A stretch of 64,000 bases of DNA from Riptortus pedestris (Eukaryota > Arthropoda > Insecta > Hemiptera > Alydidae): positions 94,634,501-94,698,500 of the forward strand of contig CM032231.1 in NCBI GenBank assembly GCA_019009955.1, read 5' to 3'. Below, piece by piece: positions 22,426 through 34,316 of the stretch. Each line of letters begins with the position of its first letter. The first letter of the stretch is position 1. The notes beneath the pieces were generated by a model, which saw nothing but the letters and a program-made list of their open reading frames with translations, did no database searches and was not told the DNA's origin. The position numbers and the translations under genes were made by a program.

Positions 22426-22546
22426 GTCGAACGGACCTCATATTTGTCATCTCTTGGGTAGGATCGATGGATATTTCAGAATATATTTCGAAAATCGCTT
22501 CATAATTACGACCTCAATATCTGATTTCCCTTAGGGGAAATTTGCT
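21902..22546 (+). mobile_element. Element H, complete copy
   Basis: The 5' terminus GTCCGTCACGCAAGGGCTGG is preceded by AAAAC. 'tttctcacgtgcgtcacg' follows, then one internal unit, CA and TA tracts, and the 3' block with hairpin 'gatttcccttaggggaaat' and TTGCTAAAA. Confidence 0.85.
22349..22423. repeat. (CA)n-(TA)n microsatellite in H
   Basis: About 32 bases of CA followed by about 43 bases of TA. Confidence 0.95.
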
Positions 22547-22707
22547 AAAACTAAATATGTTTGTAGAAATTAGCTACATCTGCATAATATGTTTTTTTTT
22601 CTCGTCGATCTGCCACTTCTTAATATTCCTTTATTGCAAATATTATTTAAAAATCAAGAGGATTGTCTTCAACGCTGAAATTAACTTAATAATAACATAT
22701 TATTACT

Positions 22708-22877
22708 ATTGATTAACGTTCACTCTTTACTGCTCTAGCTAATTGGGATGGGTAATTTACAGGTTACTACCCTTCCCTAGAAAGGGTGGGACTAAAGATT
22801 TTATTTACTGAGTTCGTTACTAAATAAATTCCTATGGTCCAGGCGGGAAACGAACTCGACACTCAATGTTAACCAGA
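22708..22877 (-). mobile_element. Element S, inverted copy lacking most of the head
   Basis: From 'aacgttcactctttactgc' through 'ggttactacccttccctag' and 'caggcgggaaacgaactcg' (inverted B box). The 5' part of the tRNA-like head is lost at about 22877. Confidence 0.75.
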
Positions 22878-24457
22878 TGTAAATAATTTATACTACACTT
22901 ATATTATATAAATGTAAATAATATATAGTACACTTATAATTAATAATAATAGTACATACTCATAATTAAATTAATAATAGTATTATTGAACATTAAGTGT
23001 GAAGAATAACAAAGCTATAAGCTAAAAAATTTAATATAACATTGCGAAGGAGCGTATATTAAAGTGGTTAAAGAAGATTTTTATCAGTAAAAGTAGAAAG
23101 AAATAAAAACTAAGAGTTATAAATGTTATAATTGTGCATAACAAAATTCACCTTCAAAATCCAGGTGTTGGCAGATGTATGAAAAAGATCAATGGATAAA
23201 GACCTTAATTCTCCATAAAGATCTTTCTGGAGGATTATGATCTATTGAAAATTCATATTTGTTAAAGTTTACACAATGATTTTATTTAGAAGAAGCAAAA
23301 AAAAAAAATAATAATAATAAAGCAAGAAGCATTCATAATTGCGATAACGTTGCGTCAGTTTCTATGTGAGAGATGACACACAGTAAAATAAAATATTCGG
23401 AAAAAAATATATACCATAAGTGCAATAAGAGACAAATGAAATAACAAGTAAAAATGGCAATTGCTGCATCAACATTGGTTGCGAAAAGAGTAAAATTGTA
23501 TGAAAAGAGATTTTATTATATCAACAAAATCTATGAAATGGGATTGGATCCGTTTTTAGAAATTTAATGCGGAAACGTTCAAAAAGTCTGTAAATTATAC
23601 TGACATAACGTCAAACTTTAAGAGCGATAAACATTTGACATACATTGATTGTTTATTTTATTTATTGGTGATAAATGACAACATAAATTAATTTACGGCG
23701 ATTAGCAACAGTAGTGAAAACAGTTAAGTGTCGGATGAAAAAGGAAGGCTATGTTAACACACTGTCAGTTATTAATTAAATTAACAAGACATCGGACCCA
23801 TTTACTTTAAAACACACATTGTGTGTCCCAAATGTATACTTTATTCGTTAATAAATCTGAAAAAATGATAGTGATATAATTAAACGGATTTCAGGATTAA
23901 CCATGATGTAATTATTAACGTAATGCATTATTCATGCAACCTCATCTCCTTCACCATTTATAATAAAGCCATTCCAATGACTCTAATTAATTCGATAAGT
24001 TCAGGTTTTAATTGAAGATGCAATAACTGAAATATGACATTTAAGGCGTTGTTAGAGCTGAAATGTGCATTTCTTAGCACAAACACCCACATGACACCCA
24101 CATATAATGTATTGCATTTTTACATAAACTTTACTCACCTCGGGTAATCTAGGATACGCCTAAAACATAAATTTTAAATGAATAGTTATTCCTTATAATA
24201 AACAATTACTTAATTCAAGTTAAGTTCTATCGCATCGAACGAGAGGTCTGATGAAACATCCGTTGCTTTTTATTTTCATAACAGGAATATAAGATGACTG
24301 ACGAAAGAAAAAACGAAGAAAACCAAAGAAAAAACACAGACAGAATGATGGCTGTAATGTAAAAAATGTTAATTCACTTGGAGTTCATAAACGTTGGTAC
24401 AGAACAGCCATGATATTTTCAATGCTATATCATTGCAGCTATAAACAATATGAAAAG
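22878..24457. other. AT-rich stretch with no recognised feature
   Basis: About 1.6 kb, strongly AT-rich, without recognised repeats, open frames of interest or RNA genes. It is the longest stretch in the window free of recognised elements. Confidence 0.5.
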
Positions 24458-24535
24458 TGCGTCACTAAGCAGATTTCCCACTGTCTGGTATACCAGTAAA
24501 TTTTCGGCCGTTAGAACGGTAGCAGACAAATAAGT
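24458..24535 (+). mobile_element. Element H, collapsed 5' stub
   Basis: 'gtgcgtcactaagcagattt', 'cccactgtctggtataccag' is joined directly to 'ccgttagaacggtagcagac', the segment just before the (TA)n. The body is deleted. It is immediately followed by an inverted H. Confidence 0.65.
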
Positions 24536-24547
24536 AGATATATATTT

Positions 24548-25214
24548 AGATACATAAGGGAAATCAGCTATTGGGGTCGTACTAATGAATCAATTTTTGA
24601 AACATTCCCATAAATGTCCATCATTCCTACCTAAGATATATCAAAAATGAGGTCCGTTCGAAATTACATTTATTTACTTGTCTGTTACTCTAGCGGTAAT
24701 CAAACTCGATACTTGAACGTTTTATGTGAAACTAAAGATCAAGTTCATTAAGTAATCGGACCGTTCAGAGGGGGGAATTTCGAAAATTTAAAATATCTCC
24801 GTTATTAAAAGTCTGATCGAAAACTTTTATAGAACCAATATTATTGTAAATTTAATTTTCTATAAATTTTGTTATATACATGCTTTCTATATCTTCAATT
24901 TTAATAGAGATATTGGGATTTTTTCAGATTTCAGCCTTCAGTAAACCTCCACTTTTAGTCATCGCACGTTAAGAACAAGCTAATACATCTTGAACCGTCT
25001 CATTTCAAGGCGAAATATCAAATAATGTGTCCAACAAATCTTTTCTAAATATGATTCATACAAATACATTCTGATGATCCTCACCCTCTGATTTCTCATT
25101 GCCATTTGTACATGTTCACTTAATATTCACGGAGGTGTTAACTGTAAAATCACGAAGATTTATCTATTGTAAAGCTTCGCGTGGGAAATGAGCTTAGTAA
25201 GCTGCGTGACGGAC
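24548..25214 (-). mobile_element. Element H, inverted copy
   Basis: It starts within the inverted hairpin (aagggaaatcagctattgg), carries the body 'aatttaaaatatctccgtt' and the 5' end 'gcgtgggaaatgagcttag', and ends 'gctgcgtgacggac' followed by GTTTTT. There is no (TA)n. Confidence 0.8.
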
Positions 25215-25730
25215 GTTTTTAAAAATTCGCTTGTAACAAGAAGGGAGATAGTGCGTGATAAGTCGTCTAAATGATATCCTCTTACCGTATAAAGAAAAAA
25301 AAGCAATTCTTCAGTAATAACGAGAAAAAATAGATAAGATAAACAATTGTGATGTAGTCATCTATCTTGATTATCTTTATCAGTTGACGTTCCACTTTCC
25401 ACTGGGTTTTTCATAGCTGAAGTAGCAGTAGCCTAAGATTGCCCATTGACACACTGACAGGCTGAGATATGGGAGCTGCCACAACAAACAAGACGGAGTG
25501 TGCTAAAGTGGCGCCATCTATTCGAGTCTTGTAACATAGTTTGGGGAAGATACCTAGAGAGAAATATTTCAATCAGTTGTTACTAAAGTCGATACCCTAG
25601 TCCATTGCTAAAAAAAAAGGCGCTGCTCCAATTCCTGCAAGTGAAAAATGCAATATAAATATTAATTAATAGCAATATCGAATTCAAACCTACAAAAAGA
25701 CGGATAACTTCCTCCAGATTTAAAAACAAT
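25215..25730. other. Unassigned sequence
   Basis: No family is matched. It contains 'aaagtggcgccatctattcg' in a moderately GC-rich patch at 25380-25560, with no sustained open frame. Confidence 0.4.
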
Positions 25731-26159
25731 TTCCGTCACGCGGGTGCTGCGTTAACCAAGCAGATTTCTCACGAGCTCGTATAACACACTTCTGATTTTA
25801 TAACACAACATATTACCTATTTTTATGTAGTAAAAAAAACAGAGAAATAGAAGGAAGTGGTAGGCGAAGGGGGGGGGGTTACCGAAGGCTCTAAAAACAA
25901 ACTCACAACAATAACTCACTAAATGCATGAGTTTTTCAAATATCTCGGTTAATATTCATGATAGAGTATATATGTATATAAAACATTTACAGGCAATTGG
26001 ATTTTCAATAACATTGGTTCTATACACTTTTCGATCCGATTTCTAATAATTGAAATTGTCCCGCTTTGAACCCCCCCCCCTCCATGCAGCCAGATAAAAC
26101 ACTTACGTATCGAGTTTGGCAACGTTTAAACAAAAATTGGGACCACTAGAGAGGTAATA

Positions 26160-26249
<90 letters not shown>

Positions 26250-26392
26250 CTATACATATTAATAAAATTATATATAATTTTGAACGGACCTCATTTTAGT
26301 CATTTCTTAGGTAGAATCGATGGACATTTGATGAATGTTTTTGAAAATCACGTCATTTTTTACAACCTCAATAGCTGATTTCTCTTAAGGGG
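25731..26392 (+). mobile_element. Element H, complete except the last bases
   Basis: The 5' end is TTCCGTCACGCGGGTGCTGC. The body carries C10 and CA/TA tracts. The 3' block is 'aggtagaatcgatggac', 'aacctcaatagctgattt' and the half-hairpin 'ctcttaagggg', where it is cut just upstream of a LINE tail. Confidence 0.8.
26164..26243. repeat. (CA)n-(TA)n microsatellite in H
   Basis: About 35 bases of CA, 'tcaga', then about 40 bases of TA. Confidence 0.95.
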
Positions 26393-26407
26393 ACCATACT
26401 TCAATTA

Positions 26408-27190
26408 CAAATTCAACTTATAGCTGAGGAGTTTTGAGTTCATTATGATTTTCGTGTGCAAAGATCAGCTAATTCATTTCAGGTTTAATCCTGGCCAAGT
26501 AGCTTGCTTTTCCAAGTCCCTTCCATTCTCTTCTTTGTTCAGCAACTCTCTGCCATGTTGCCCCGCCACATGTAGTCCTCATATCCAAGTCCCATGGAGC
26601 AGACGGTCTTCCTCTCTTCCTCTTGTAGTTCTAAGGGTACCACTTAATAAGAATTTTAGACCATTTATCTTCATCCTCCCCCCCCCCGCTAGGTGTCCTG
26701 CCCATGTCCATTTTCCTTAACTGACGACCAATGCTGTGTCAGGGAATTTAGTTTCATGCCTTATCCACTAGCTGGACTTTTTGTCTCTCTTACTGATGTG
26801 TAGAATGCAGTGCTCCATTCCACTCACTACATCTCCAAGGTTTCTAATTGTCGCTCTGCTTTGTGGCCATGTTTCCCACCCGTAGATCAAAGTTGGTAAG
26901 ACTGTGCTTTCCCATAATTTATTGTTTAGCTCCGTGGCGACTTTTGATCTGTAGAGGTGCTTGTACCTGACAAAGGCTTTCCGCGCACCCGAGCACCTCA
27001 CGCTGATCTCCAAGTTATTGTTTTCAAGCGTAATCAGCTGACCAAGGTACTTGACGCTGCTAACCTTCTCTATTTTTATGGTTTCTATTTCCAAGTCACC
27101 ATTGGTATTTAATGTCATGTATTTGCATTTATTGAAATTTAACTTTAGTCCGATTTCATTCCCTCGTTCAATTAGATCTCCCAACGACCC
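26408..27190 (-). pseudogene. RTE-like LINE reverse transcriptase, C-terminal part
   Basis: Minus strand, starting near 27184: DLIERGNEIGLKLNFNKCKY, MTLNTNGDLEI, SSVKYLGQLITLE, LWESTVLPTLIYGWETWP, then MEHCILHISKRDK. It continues after an in-frame stop with WIRHETKFPD, a second stop, KWTWAGHLAG and, past a poly-G frameshift at about 26683-26690, GRPSAPWDLDMRTTC and REWKGLGKASYLARI. This is the thumb/C-terminal region of RTE-type 'endonuclease/reverse transcriptase' LINEs. The catalytic FADD-type motif would lie upstream and is absent. Two stops and a frameshift make it a dead, 5'-truncated copy. Confidence 0.9.
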
Positions 27191-27639
27191 CTGAAATTAT
27201 TTTCAATTGGTTCGAAAAATGATATATTATCAATATTGTTAATCATTGCACCTAGCCCTTGCTGAGTCTGGTAGAGGAAAATTCGGGAAGACATGTACAT
27301 TTTGAAATACCTGGAGAATGTAGTTAATTTTAAGTTAAAATTAATTAATAATTAAAAGTTAAGTTTAAAATAATTTAAATACCAATTTTGCTGAAGTGGT
27401 AAATAAATTAAAATAAATCTGGTAAATAAAGTCAAGATAGTTTAGGTGGTGATATTTATTTATTATTCTGAACTAATTCAATTGTTTTGTCTGTGATAAT
27501 TTTAAATAACCATTAACCTTTTAATTCTTGCTTAGTTCGAGACCTTATGATCCCTTTATTTGTCTGAAGCACTTATTAATCATTTAATGTCTTACAATAT
27601 GTGTTCTATATGATTTTTCTCTAATTAGAATATGAAGAT
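27191..27639. other. AT-rich unassigned sequence
   Basis: Low-complexity A/T stretches such as 'aaaattaattaataattaaa'. No gene or family is seen. Confidence 0.45.
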
Positions 27640-27724
27640 TATTATTTGTTTTATTTTTAGCCTTCGATTAATCCCCCCTTCCCTGGGAAACCTGCTTAGT
27701 TTACGCAGCACCTGCGCGACGGAA
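27640..27724 (-). mobile_element. Element H, inverted 5' terminal fragment
   Basis: 'ttttagccttcgattaatcc', 'ctgggaaacctgcttagttt' and 'acgcagcacctgcgcgacgg' are the inverted H 5' end. The rest is missing. Confidence 0.7.
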
Positions 27725-28230
27725 CGGAAGAATATGTTAGTACTAAGGCAAATTAGAAAGGAGGCAAACGTCCATAAGACTTCATAAATTGTTGTTCACA
27801 TAATGGGTAGACTGGATATATTCTTTATCTGTCATGAGCCATATTTTCGATAGGGAAGTAAGAAAGGGAGGGAGTATATGTGAGAAATTGCAGCTGACCA
27901 TAGAAATGCAAGAGAAGGTGAGGTGCATACTATGTGGGAGAGAGATAGAGATATGGAAGACTAACGAACTCTAGCGGCGATACGGGTACTGCATATCTGT
28001 CCCCCCGGACAGACCTTCCACTCTTAACACGACTGCAATTCTTCACAGGTCATTCTCGGCAGGCCGTATATGCACTCTCACCTAACCATTTATGGAGTCT
28101 GTCTTTCTTTACTTATTTTTTTATTTTTATTTTTTTTACCAGAAAACATAGAAAAATGTAAGTAAGAATAGCGTATTTTTTTTGTTCTGGCACATAATTG
28201 CAAGGCGCCATAATATGAGTAGAAAAAAAT
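27725..28230. other. Unassigned sequence
   Basis: A purine-rich patch at 27850-27960 (agggagggagtatatgtgag) and a balanced patch at 27960-28080. Nothing is recognised. Confidence 0.4.
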
Positions 28231-28519
28231 GTCCGTTACGCAGAGGCTGCGTAAACTAAGCAGATTTCCTACGAGCGAGTGTGACACATTATTGTTCTCT
28301 ACTCAAAATACATTTTCTATTTCTAAGGAAAAATCAATTGAGTTGTTGAGTTCCCGAAAGATGTAAACAATTACAAAGGCTGAATAATTCGTTGAATTAT
28401 TGAGATACGAAAAAACATAAAATAACAAATGTAGAACACCGATGGGTCATCAAGATTGTTTCTATAATTCTTCTCAAGTGTCCTTTCTATAATTCGTCAC
28501 GTGTCGTCAGCCGCAGTCA

Positions 28520-28715
28520 AAGTGTTAAGCGCAAAGCGCTTTCAAAGACTATAGCCTCCATCCACTGAGTGCAACCACACATTCGGAAAGACAGCAAGTG
28601 GTTCACTTACTTGTGGGAGTCACTTGCTGCCTTTCCCAATGCCCGAGTGGATGCAAGTAGATTTGAAGAGGGAGACAATAGCCTTTAATAGCACTTAAAT
28701 AAAAAAACTTCTGAA
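28520..28715. repeat. Family Q, inverted pair of fragments
   Basis: 28520-28562 is the complement of the Q core (gcgcaaagcgctttc), and 28656-28715 is the core in plus orientation (agagggagacaatagccttt, aataaaaaaacttctgaag). The sequence between is unassigned. Confidence 0.5.
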
Positions 28716-29164
28716 GTATTAAAAGCTTTATTATCTAAGAAATATTATGAATTTTCCGATTTACATTCCTCTGCTAACCACCCCCCCCCACATACCTCGT
28801 GCCGTTTCAGACATTAACTAATATGACCCCAAGTGTTGTATAAAACAGTGAAATATCGAGTACGGTGTAGATCAAATAAACTTTTTCGATTTAACAACGC
28901 AAAATCTTAAATGCTGACGTCATTACTCTACGTAGTTGCACAGTTCAATGAAAAGAATATTTGGTATTTAAGCATCTAATAGATTATGATGTAACAGCTG
29001 ATTGTTAATATGACATGGGTGGGAGTGGGGGTTCACTGAAGGCTAAAAAGTAAAAAGTGAAAATATTTCTGTTAATATTTATTAATGTTAGAGAAAATAC
29101 ATATATAACGAATTTCCCCTTAACATAAAAGATACTAATAAAGGTCGCATGGAAAAAACGTAGA

Positions 29165-29312
29165 CCCTGGATAAAAAATATATTTTTTTAACTTCGTGGC
29201 CCCTAGACGCCAAAAGCATTATCTTGGAGAGAGAAATGACAAAATTTGTGAAGAATTGGACGTATTTTTCTCTCTCCAAGTAAATATTCTTCACTTCCAA
29301 CAAACACTGCTG
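29165..29312 (+). repeat. Family Q fragment with hairpin
   Basis: 'caaaatttgtgaagaattgg' and 'atattcttcacttccaaca' match 36730-36805. Here the arms CTTGGAGAGAGAAA (29223-29236) and its complement TTTCTCTCTCCAAG (29267-29280) can pair around a 30-base loop. Confidence 0.6.
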
Positions 29313-29385
29313 TGGAAAAGCATTATCCGTTCAAACATATATATAGTTTCGAACGGATCTCATTTTCGGCTTCTCCTGGGAAGGC

Positions 29386-30062
29386 TGCAGCAAATATAAA
29401 GTGCGTCCCCAGCCTCGAAGCAAGTACCTCTAGGACGGTAATGGAGTAGGCATGCGACTCGACCACCGCAGCAATATCATTATTCTGTGTAAAAGCGCGC
29501 GTGCACATCTCGGATTGTGCGTCCCCAAAACCAGCGGGTCGGCAAATACCACCCCCGATTCGAGCATGCGTGTAATAGTGGGCGTAGCTACGCACGTGCT
29601 CCGGAGAACTAGCGGTGAAGGCGGCCTGCATGAAGGAAGGTTTCTCGGAATGAGTAGGAAAAGGTCCCCTCCTCCCCCCTCACATACGCCGGACAATCAA
29701 GCCGAAGAACACAACCGCCTATTTTTGTGCTCAGGGCACCGGCATTTAGCTGCTAATTGCACGGGAATTAGCAGATCATTTATATAGCGTTCTCCGATCT
29801 TCCACCCGCTACAACCTCTTCGAATAATGGCCTCTACTGCTAATAGCTGCAGCGGCACATCATTCCTTCGTTTGGAATAAATTAGGGACTGTGTTGTTTT
29901 CGGGGCAGGGGTTTAGAAAGGAAAACCTCTACATACCACACGACTGCCTTACTTTGGTGTTGTATACTAGCAGTATAACCTCGAGCAACAATATGACTTC
30001 CTCGACGATATGTTGGCAAGTACAAAACAAAGAAAGTCTCTCGTGCTGCACTATGTGCCAAT
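29386..30062. other. GC- and CpG-rich block (29386-29810) plus unassigned flank
   Basis: It contains many CpGs (for example 'aaagcgcgcgtgcaca', 'ctacgcacgtgctccgg') in an otherwise AT-rich window. Overlapping open frames occur on both strands but none gives a recognised domain. From 29810 to 30062 nothing is identified. It could be a promoter-like CpG patch, a fossil exon or an unknown element. Confidence 0.4.
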
Positions 30063-30888
30063 GTCCGTCACGCAGGAGCTGTGACTAAACAAAGCAAACT
30101 TCCCAAGTCCTGGTATCACACTTGTGATATCTTATATACCACATATTCTCTATTTTAATGTAAAAATCGTCTATCTACGAAGGGGTGGCGATTTTTTTAC
30201 GAAACATGCGTAGAACAACAAGTGTAGAATATCAACAGCTATTCGTGAACTTCGAATTCCTCCCCCACTATTTCAGGTCCGATATTAGCCAATAACAAAT
30301 ATGACCCTAGATGTTGACTGAAACAGTTAAATATCGAATAAACATTTTCGAGACAAGAACGTAAGACCTTACTTGATGTCGACACGAATATACATGTATC
30401 TCGCATATTAAAGGTCCCTTGAATAGAATATTTCCGAAGAGTAGGAGTGGGAGTTAACTGAAGGCTGGAAGCTAAGCATTGCAATTATCTAATACATGTA
30501 CGAGTATTACAGAAAATACTTATATAACAACATTTATAAACAACTAATTGTACAATAAGATTGCTATATAATTTTTCAATCCGACGTATGATAACGGAGA
30601 TATTTTTGAAATTCTCCCCTTCTAATCCACCGGTTCAATTTTAGCCGTTAGCGAACTTGACCTTCTGAACTTGAATTTAGCGTGAGACGCTTTTATATTG
30701 AGTTTGGAAACTATAAAACAAAAATTCTGGGCGCAAGACCCGCAACAGATAAATATATATAAAATTTTTAACGGACTTCATTTACCCCATCTACTAGGTA
30801 GGATCGATGGATATTTGAGGAAAGTTTTTGAAATTCGCGTCATGAGTACGACCTAAATAGTTAATTTCTCTTAAGGGAAATTGACTAT
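30063..30888 (+). mobile_element. Element H, near-complete copy
   Basis: GTCCGTCACGCAGGAGCTGT at the 5' end, two internal units, a very short 'atatatata' in place of (TA)n, and the 3' block ending 'tttctcttaagggaaattga'. A26-rich DNA follows (30889-30914). Confidence 0.8.
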
Positions 30889-31388
30889 AAAAAAAAAAAG
30901 AAAAAAAAAAAAAGGAACCAGACTGTTATTTTAAAACTGAAATTAAGATTGTATAGGTAGAATATCCCATACGCATTTGGGTTATGAAAACGAACAGAAA
31001 GCAGTGGGATTTAGTACCTGGCATGGCTTCAGTTCAATGTAGGTTTACATTGTACAGGCTAGCATGTTCGGAGTCGTGTTAAAGTTTCGCCCGGGAAGTT
31101 CACTGTTCATCGGGTAGCCCATCTTAGATTTTATCATTGGGAAATTGCGCCACGAGAAAGTCGTGATTAGAGATGGCCGTGGAAAAAGACGTATATAATA
31201 AACAGCCTAAATCGCAGGCATACTGTTAGAATTATACTTAGCTGCGCATGAGTCAAAGTGCATTCCCAGCTCACTAACTATTAATAGAATAAGTCTGTTA
31301 TAATTTCTTGAGTCTTTAAACAGTTAAGTAATAATGGGAGCGTGTAGGCCTCTGGAGAACAGAGAACCGCACCAACTAAATAAAAAAC
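30889..31388. other. Poly(A)-rich run then unassigned sequence
   Basis: A run of A's with one G, then about 470 bases of moderately complex sequence with no recognised family or frame. Confidence 0.4.
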
Positions 31389-32155
31389 GTCCGTCACGCA
31401 AGAGCAGCTTAAACTAAGCAGATTTCCCACGTATTGGAAAGACGCACTAACTGATCTGTACTCCCCAAATACATATTTTCTATATCTCATTGTCAGTAAA
31501 ATTTTCTATTAGTAGAAGTCGAGGTTTACTGACAGCTGAAAACTAGAAATTGCGAATAATACGCTTAATATTAATGCTATAAACAAAATAATTCTTGGAA
31601 AGACAATAGTTGAGTATCAATAGTTTAACAAGATTCTATAAGATGCTTTAATACGACTTGTAACAATGGAGATGTTTTGAATTTTCGAAACCTTTCCGAT
31701 TTCAGCCATTAACGACTATGGTGTAGATCAAATAAACAATTTTGAGTAAAGAAGTTAAATCACGTTTGATGACGTCATCTCACAACGAATTTACACTCAT
31801 CTCAAAAAAAAGTTCAACAAGAAAATTATATGTCATTTAAACTTCAAATAAAGTTCTTCGTGATATTATAGCTTATTGCTATTTTGACATGCGTAGGAGT
31901 GGGGGGGGGTTACTGAAGGGTGATAACTAAAAATGCATATATCACGGTTAATAATAACCAAGATAAGAAAAAATGTTATATGACAATATTTGCAGTAAGA
32001 TTATTTCTTTAAGCTTATTCAATCCAACATGTAATAACGGAGATTTTTTTAATTTTCCAAATTCCCTTGTCTAAACCCACCCCTCAGACATTTGAAGAAA
32101 GTGTTTCAAAATCGCGTCATGAGTACAACCCCTATAGCTGATTTCCCCTAAGGGA
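31389..32155 (+). mobile_element. Element H, complete copy
   Basis: GTCCGTCACGCAAGAGCAGC at the 5' end, two internal units with a G10 tract near 31902, and the 3' block 'agctgatttcccctaaggga'. It runs straight into the next H copy without a spacer. Confidence 0.8.
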
Positions 32156-32348
32156 GCAGATTTCTCACGGGGTAGAATGAAGTACTAGTGATCCCATTTC
32201 ACCATCTTTTCTCCATTTCTATTTCGAATTCCTTGAGCTGAAGAAACTTAAAATAACTCGATTCATTAAGTTACTCTTAGAAAATGTATAGACAACAATT
32301 GTAGAGCACCAATATCTACGACTGATTTACCTTAAGGGAAGTCTGTTA
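32155..32348 (+). mobile_element. Element H, miniature deletion derivative
   Basis: About 195 bases: 'gcagatttctcacggggtag', part of the first internal unit, then directly the terminal hairpin 'tgatttaccttaagggaagt' and CTGTTAAAA. It is tandem with the previous copy. Confidence 0.7.
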
Positions 32349-33748
32349 AAATGACTAATCTTAATGAAGATGCTGGGCACTTTTTAAGGCAAAACGCGTT
32401 GTTAAACCATTTTGTGTTATTGCCTTTTATAGGCAAAAAAATACCAAACCTAGATACATACTTAGAATTTCCAGGGCAATTTCATTTCAGTGTCAAGTAT
32501 ATTTAGGAAAACATGCATTTACATTGTTCTAGTTTATCCTACGGATTGTAAAATTTCATTTTTTTTAACTTCCACGCATGAAGTAAAGGAAGTATTGTAG
32601 AAGCAAAAATTATCGGTTTTCAGAAATCAATGGAATTCCTGGAGCAATTTTGACTAGTTTGGAGATGTCGTCTGGGGATCTTGCTATCTAGTTTGAGCTC
32701 TCATCAATTTCGACCAAACATTCTTTAGGGTAGGGGGTGGTTTAGAGGAAGGCTGAAATGAAGGAAATTCTTCGGTATACATTAGAGATACAGAAGTTTT
32801 GTATAATACTTTACTTGCTTATCATCAAAAGAACATGATTTACATGTTTTATGACATTTCTTGATCGGATGTACTAGATGCAAGGATCACTACAAATACT
32901 TTTGCATAAAGAAAACTATTTTTTATATATAATTTATTATGAATGGGAAGTGATGGGCTGTGATGATCAATTTTCTTTTTTTTATACTTATGCAAACAAT
33001 ATCTTATAGACTGTTATGTGAGTTACAAGGCGGTTCACTACATTCAAATTGGAAATCCTTAATTTTCCATACCACATGTAGAAGAGCTAATGCTTCCAAC
33101 ACAAACCCAAAATCTCATAGCTTGTAGATATTATCAAACCAGTTATTTCGTTAGCCAAAGACGTGGAATTAGCACTGAACAATGGACAATTTCCTGAGAG
33201 GTGCTAAATTGAAAAAAAAAAAAAAGGTGTCACTGTGTCGTTGGATAAGTGGGGTGGGACTGATAGCTGGTGACACCCCACGGTACGTTTCATACAGTTC
33301 GTTCCATAGTCTTAGAGACCGAAGTAAAACCGTTTAAACGGTATATGCCCCTGGGGGGCCTTCCGTACGTGAGACCCCCCTCCATACTTGCTCCTTTCCA
33401 TACTCTTAACATACCTCTGCTCTTCATGCATCCGTTAGTACGCACCACTGCATAATCATGCGTGAACGGGCTTTTCCAGAAATCGCCCACCCCAAAAAAA
33501 AATTTTAAAAAAAATGTCGCCCAACAACAGAACAGAAAAAAACATCAACAGAGCGAAGGAGCTTGTTATAATACAATGCGAAATATCTGATGTGAACACC
33601 ACATGACTTCCTTGTAACCCACTTAAATTAAATATACAAAATGTTTCGTTTCACTTGATTTAATACGTTAACTGCGGCAAGGATTTGATTTGGTCAACCT
33701 CCCAAGGCGAGGGGGAAATGTACATGATCTCCCCTCAGTGCGGCACAA
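32349..33748. other. Unassigned sequence, 1.4 kb
   Basis: No repeat family is recognised. There is an A-run at 33211-33224, then 'ggtgtcactgtgtcg' and its partial complement 'ctggtgacacccc' about 35 bases apart. A C/G-rich patch at 33340-33500 has short open frames on both strands but no assignable product. Confidence 0.4.
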
Positions 33749-34316
33749 GTCCGTCACGCAGGGGCTGCGTAGGTTAAGCAGATTTCCCACGTCCTTCTGA
33801 TTTCAAATCACAATATACAGCCTATTTCTATGTAAAAACAGACGAGTAGAAGGGAACGGTGTGCCGGCGAAGGGGGGTCTACTGAAGGCTCTGAAAACAA
33901 AACATTACGAATAACTGAATTCTTAAGTTACGAAAAAATAAATACCACAATTGTAGAGCGTCAATAGTTTAACAATACCCTATAACATATTTTGAACCAA
34001 CTCACAATAGCGACAGTATTTTGATTTTTCGAATCCCCCTCTCTAAACCCCCATTCCACGTCCACCCTTAGCCAATAACCTAACCACCCCCAAATATAAT
34101 CTTTAGTATTGACTGAAATAATAATAAAACTCTCTTGTAAATAATATTTGGTATTTAAACTTAGAATAAAGTACTTCGTGATATGACAGCTTATTGTTAA
34201 TACGACATGAGAAGGAGTTTACAGAAGGCTGAAACCTCAAAAATCTTAGTTAATACTCACGATAGGGGAAATATGTAAAAATTAAATATTACACATTTCC
34301 TTAAGGAAAATCTGCT
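33749..34316 (+). mobile_element. Element H with large internal deletion
   Basis: GTCCGTCACGCAGGGGCTGC start, first unit, then the beginning of the second unit jumps directly to 'catttccttaaggaaaatct' and GCTGG. The (TA)n and the 3' block are missing. Confidence 0.75.

Larger units (their letters stand above)
28231..29385 (+). mobile_element. Element H, long copy with two Q insertions, 3' end lost
   Basis: The 5' terminus is GTCCGTTACGCAGAGGCTGC. The body resumes after foreign DNA at 28462-28735 and again after 29165-29312. The 3' part 'tcgaacggatctcattttcg' stops at about 29385, where a GC-rich block replaces the expected block and hairpin. Confidence 0.7.

Noticed and set aside
33226..33275. 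Terminal inverted repeats of a small transposon (ggtgtcac/gtgacacc)
   Set aside because: Only about 9 bases pair, the spacing is about 35 bases and no second copy is seen in the window.
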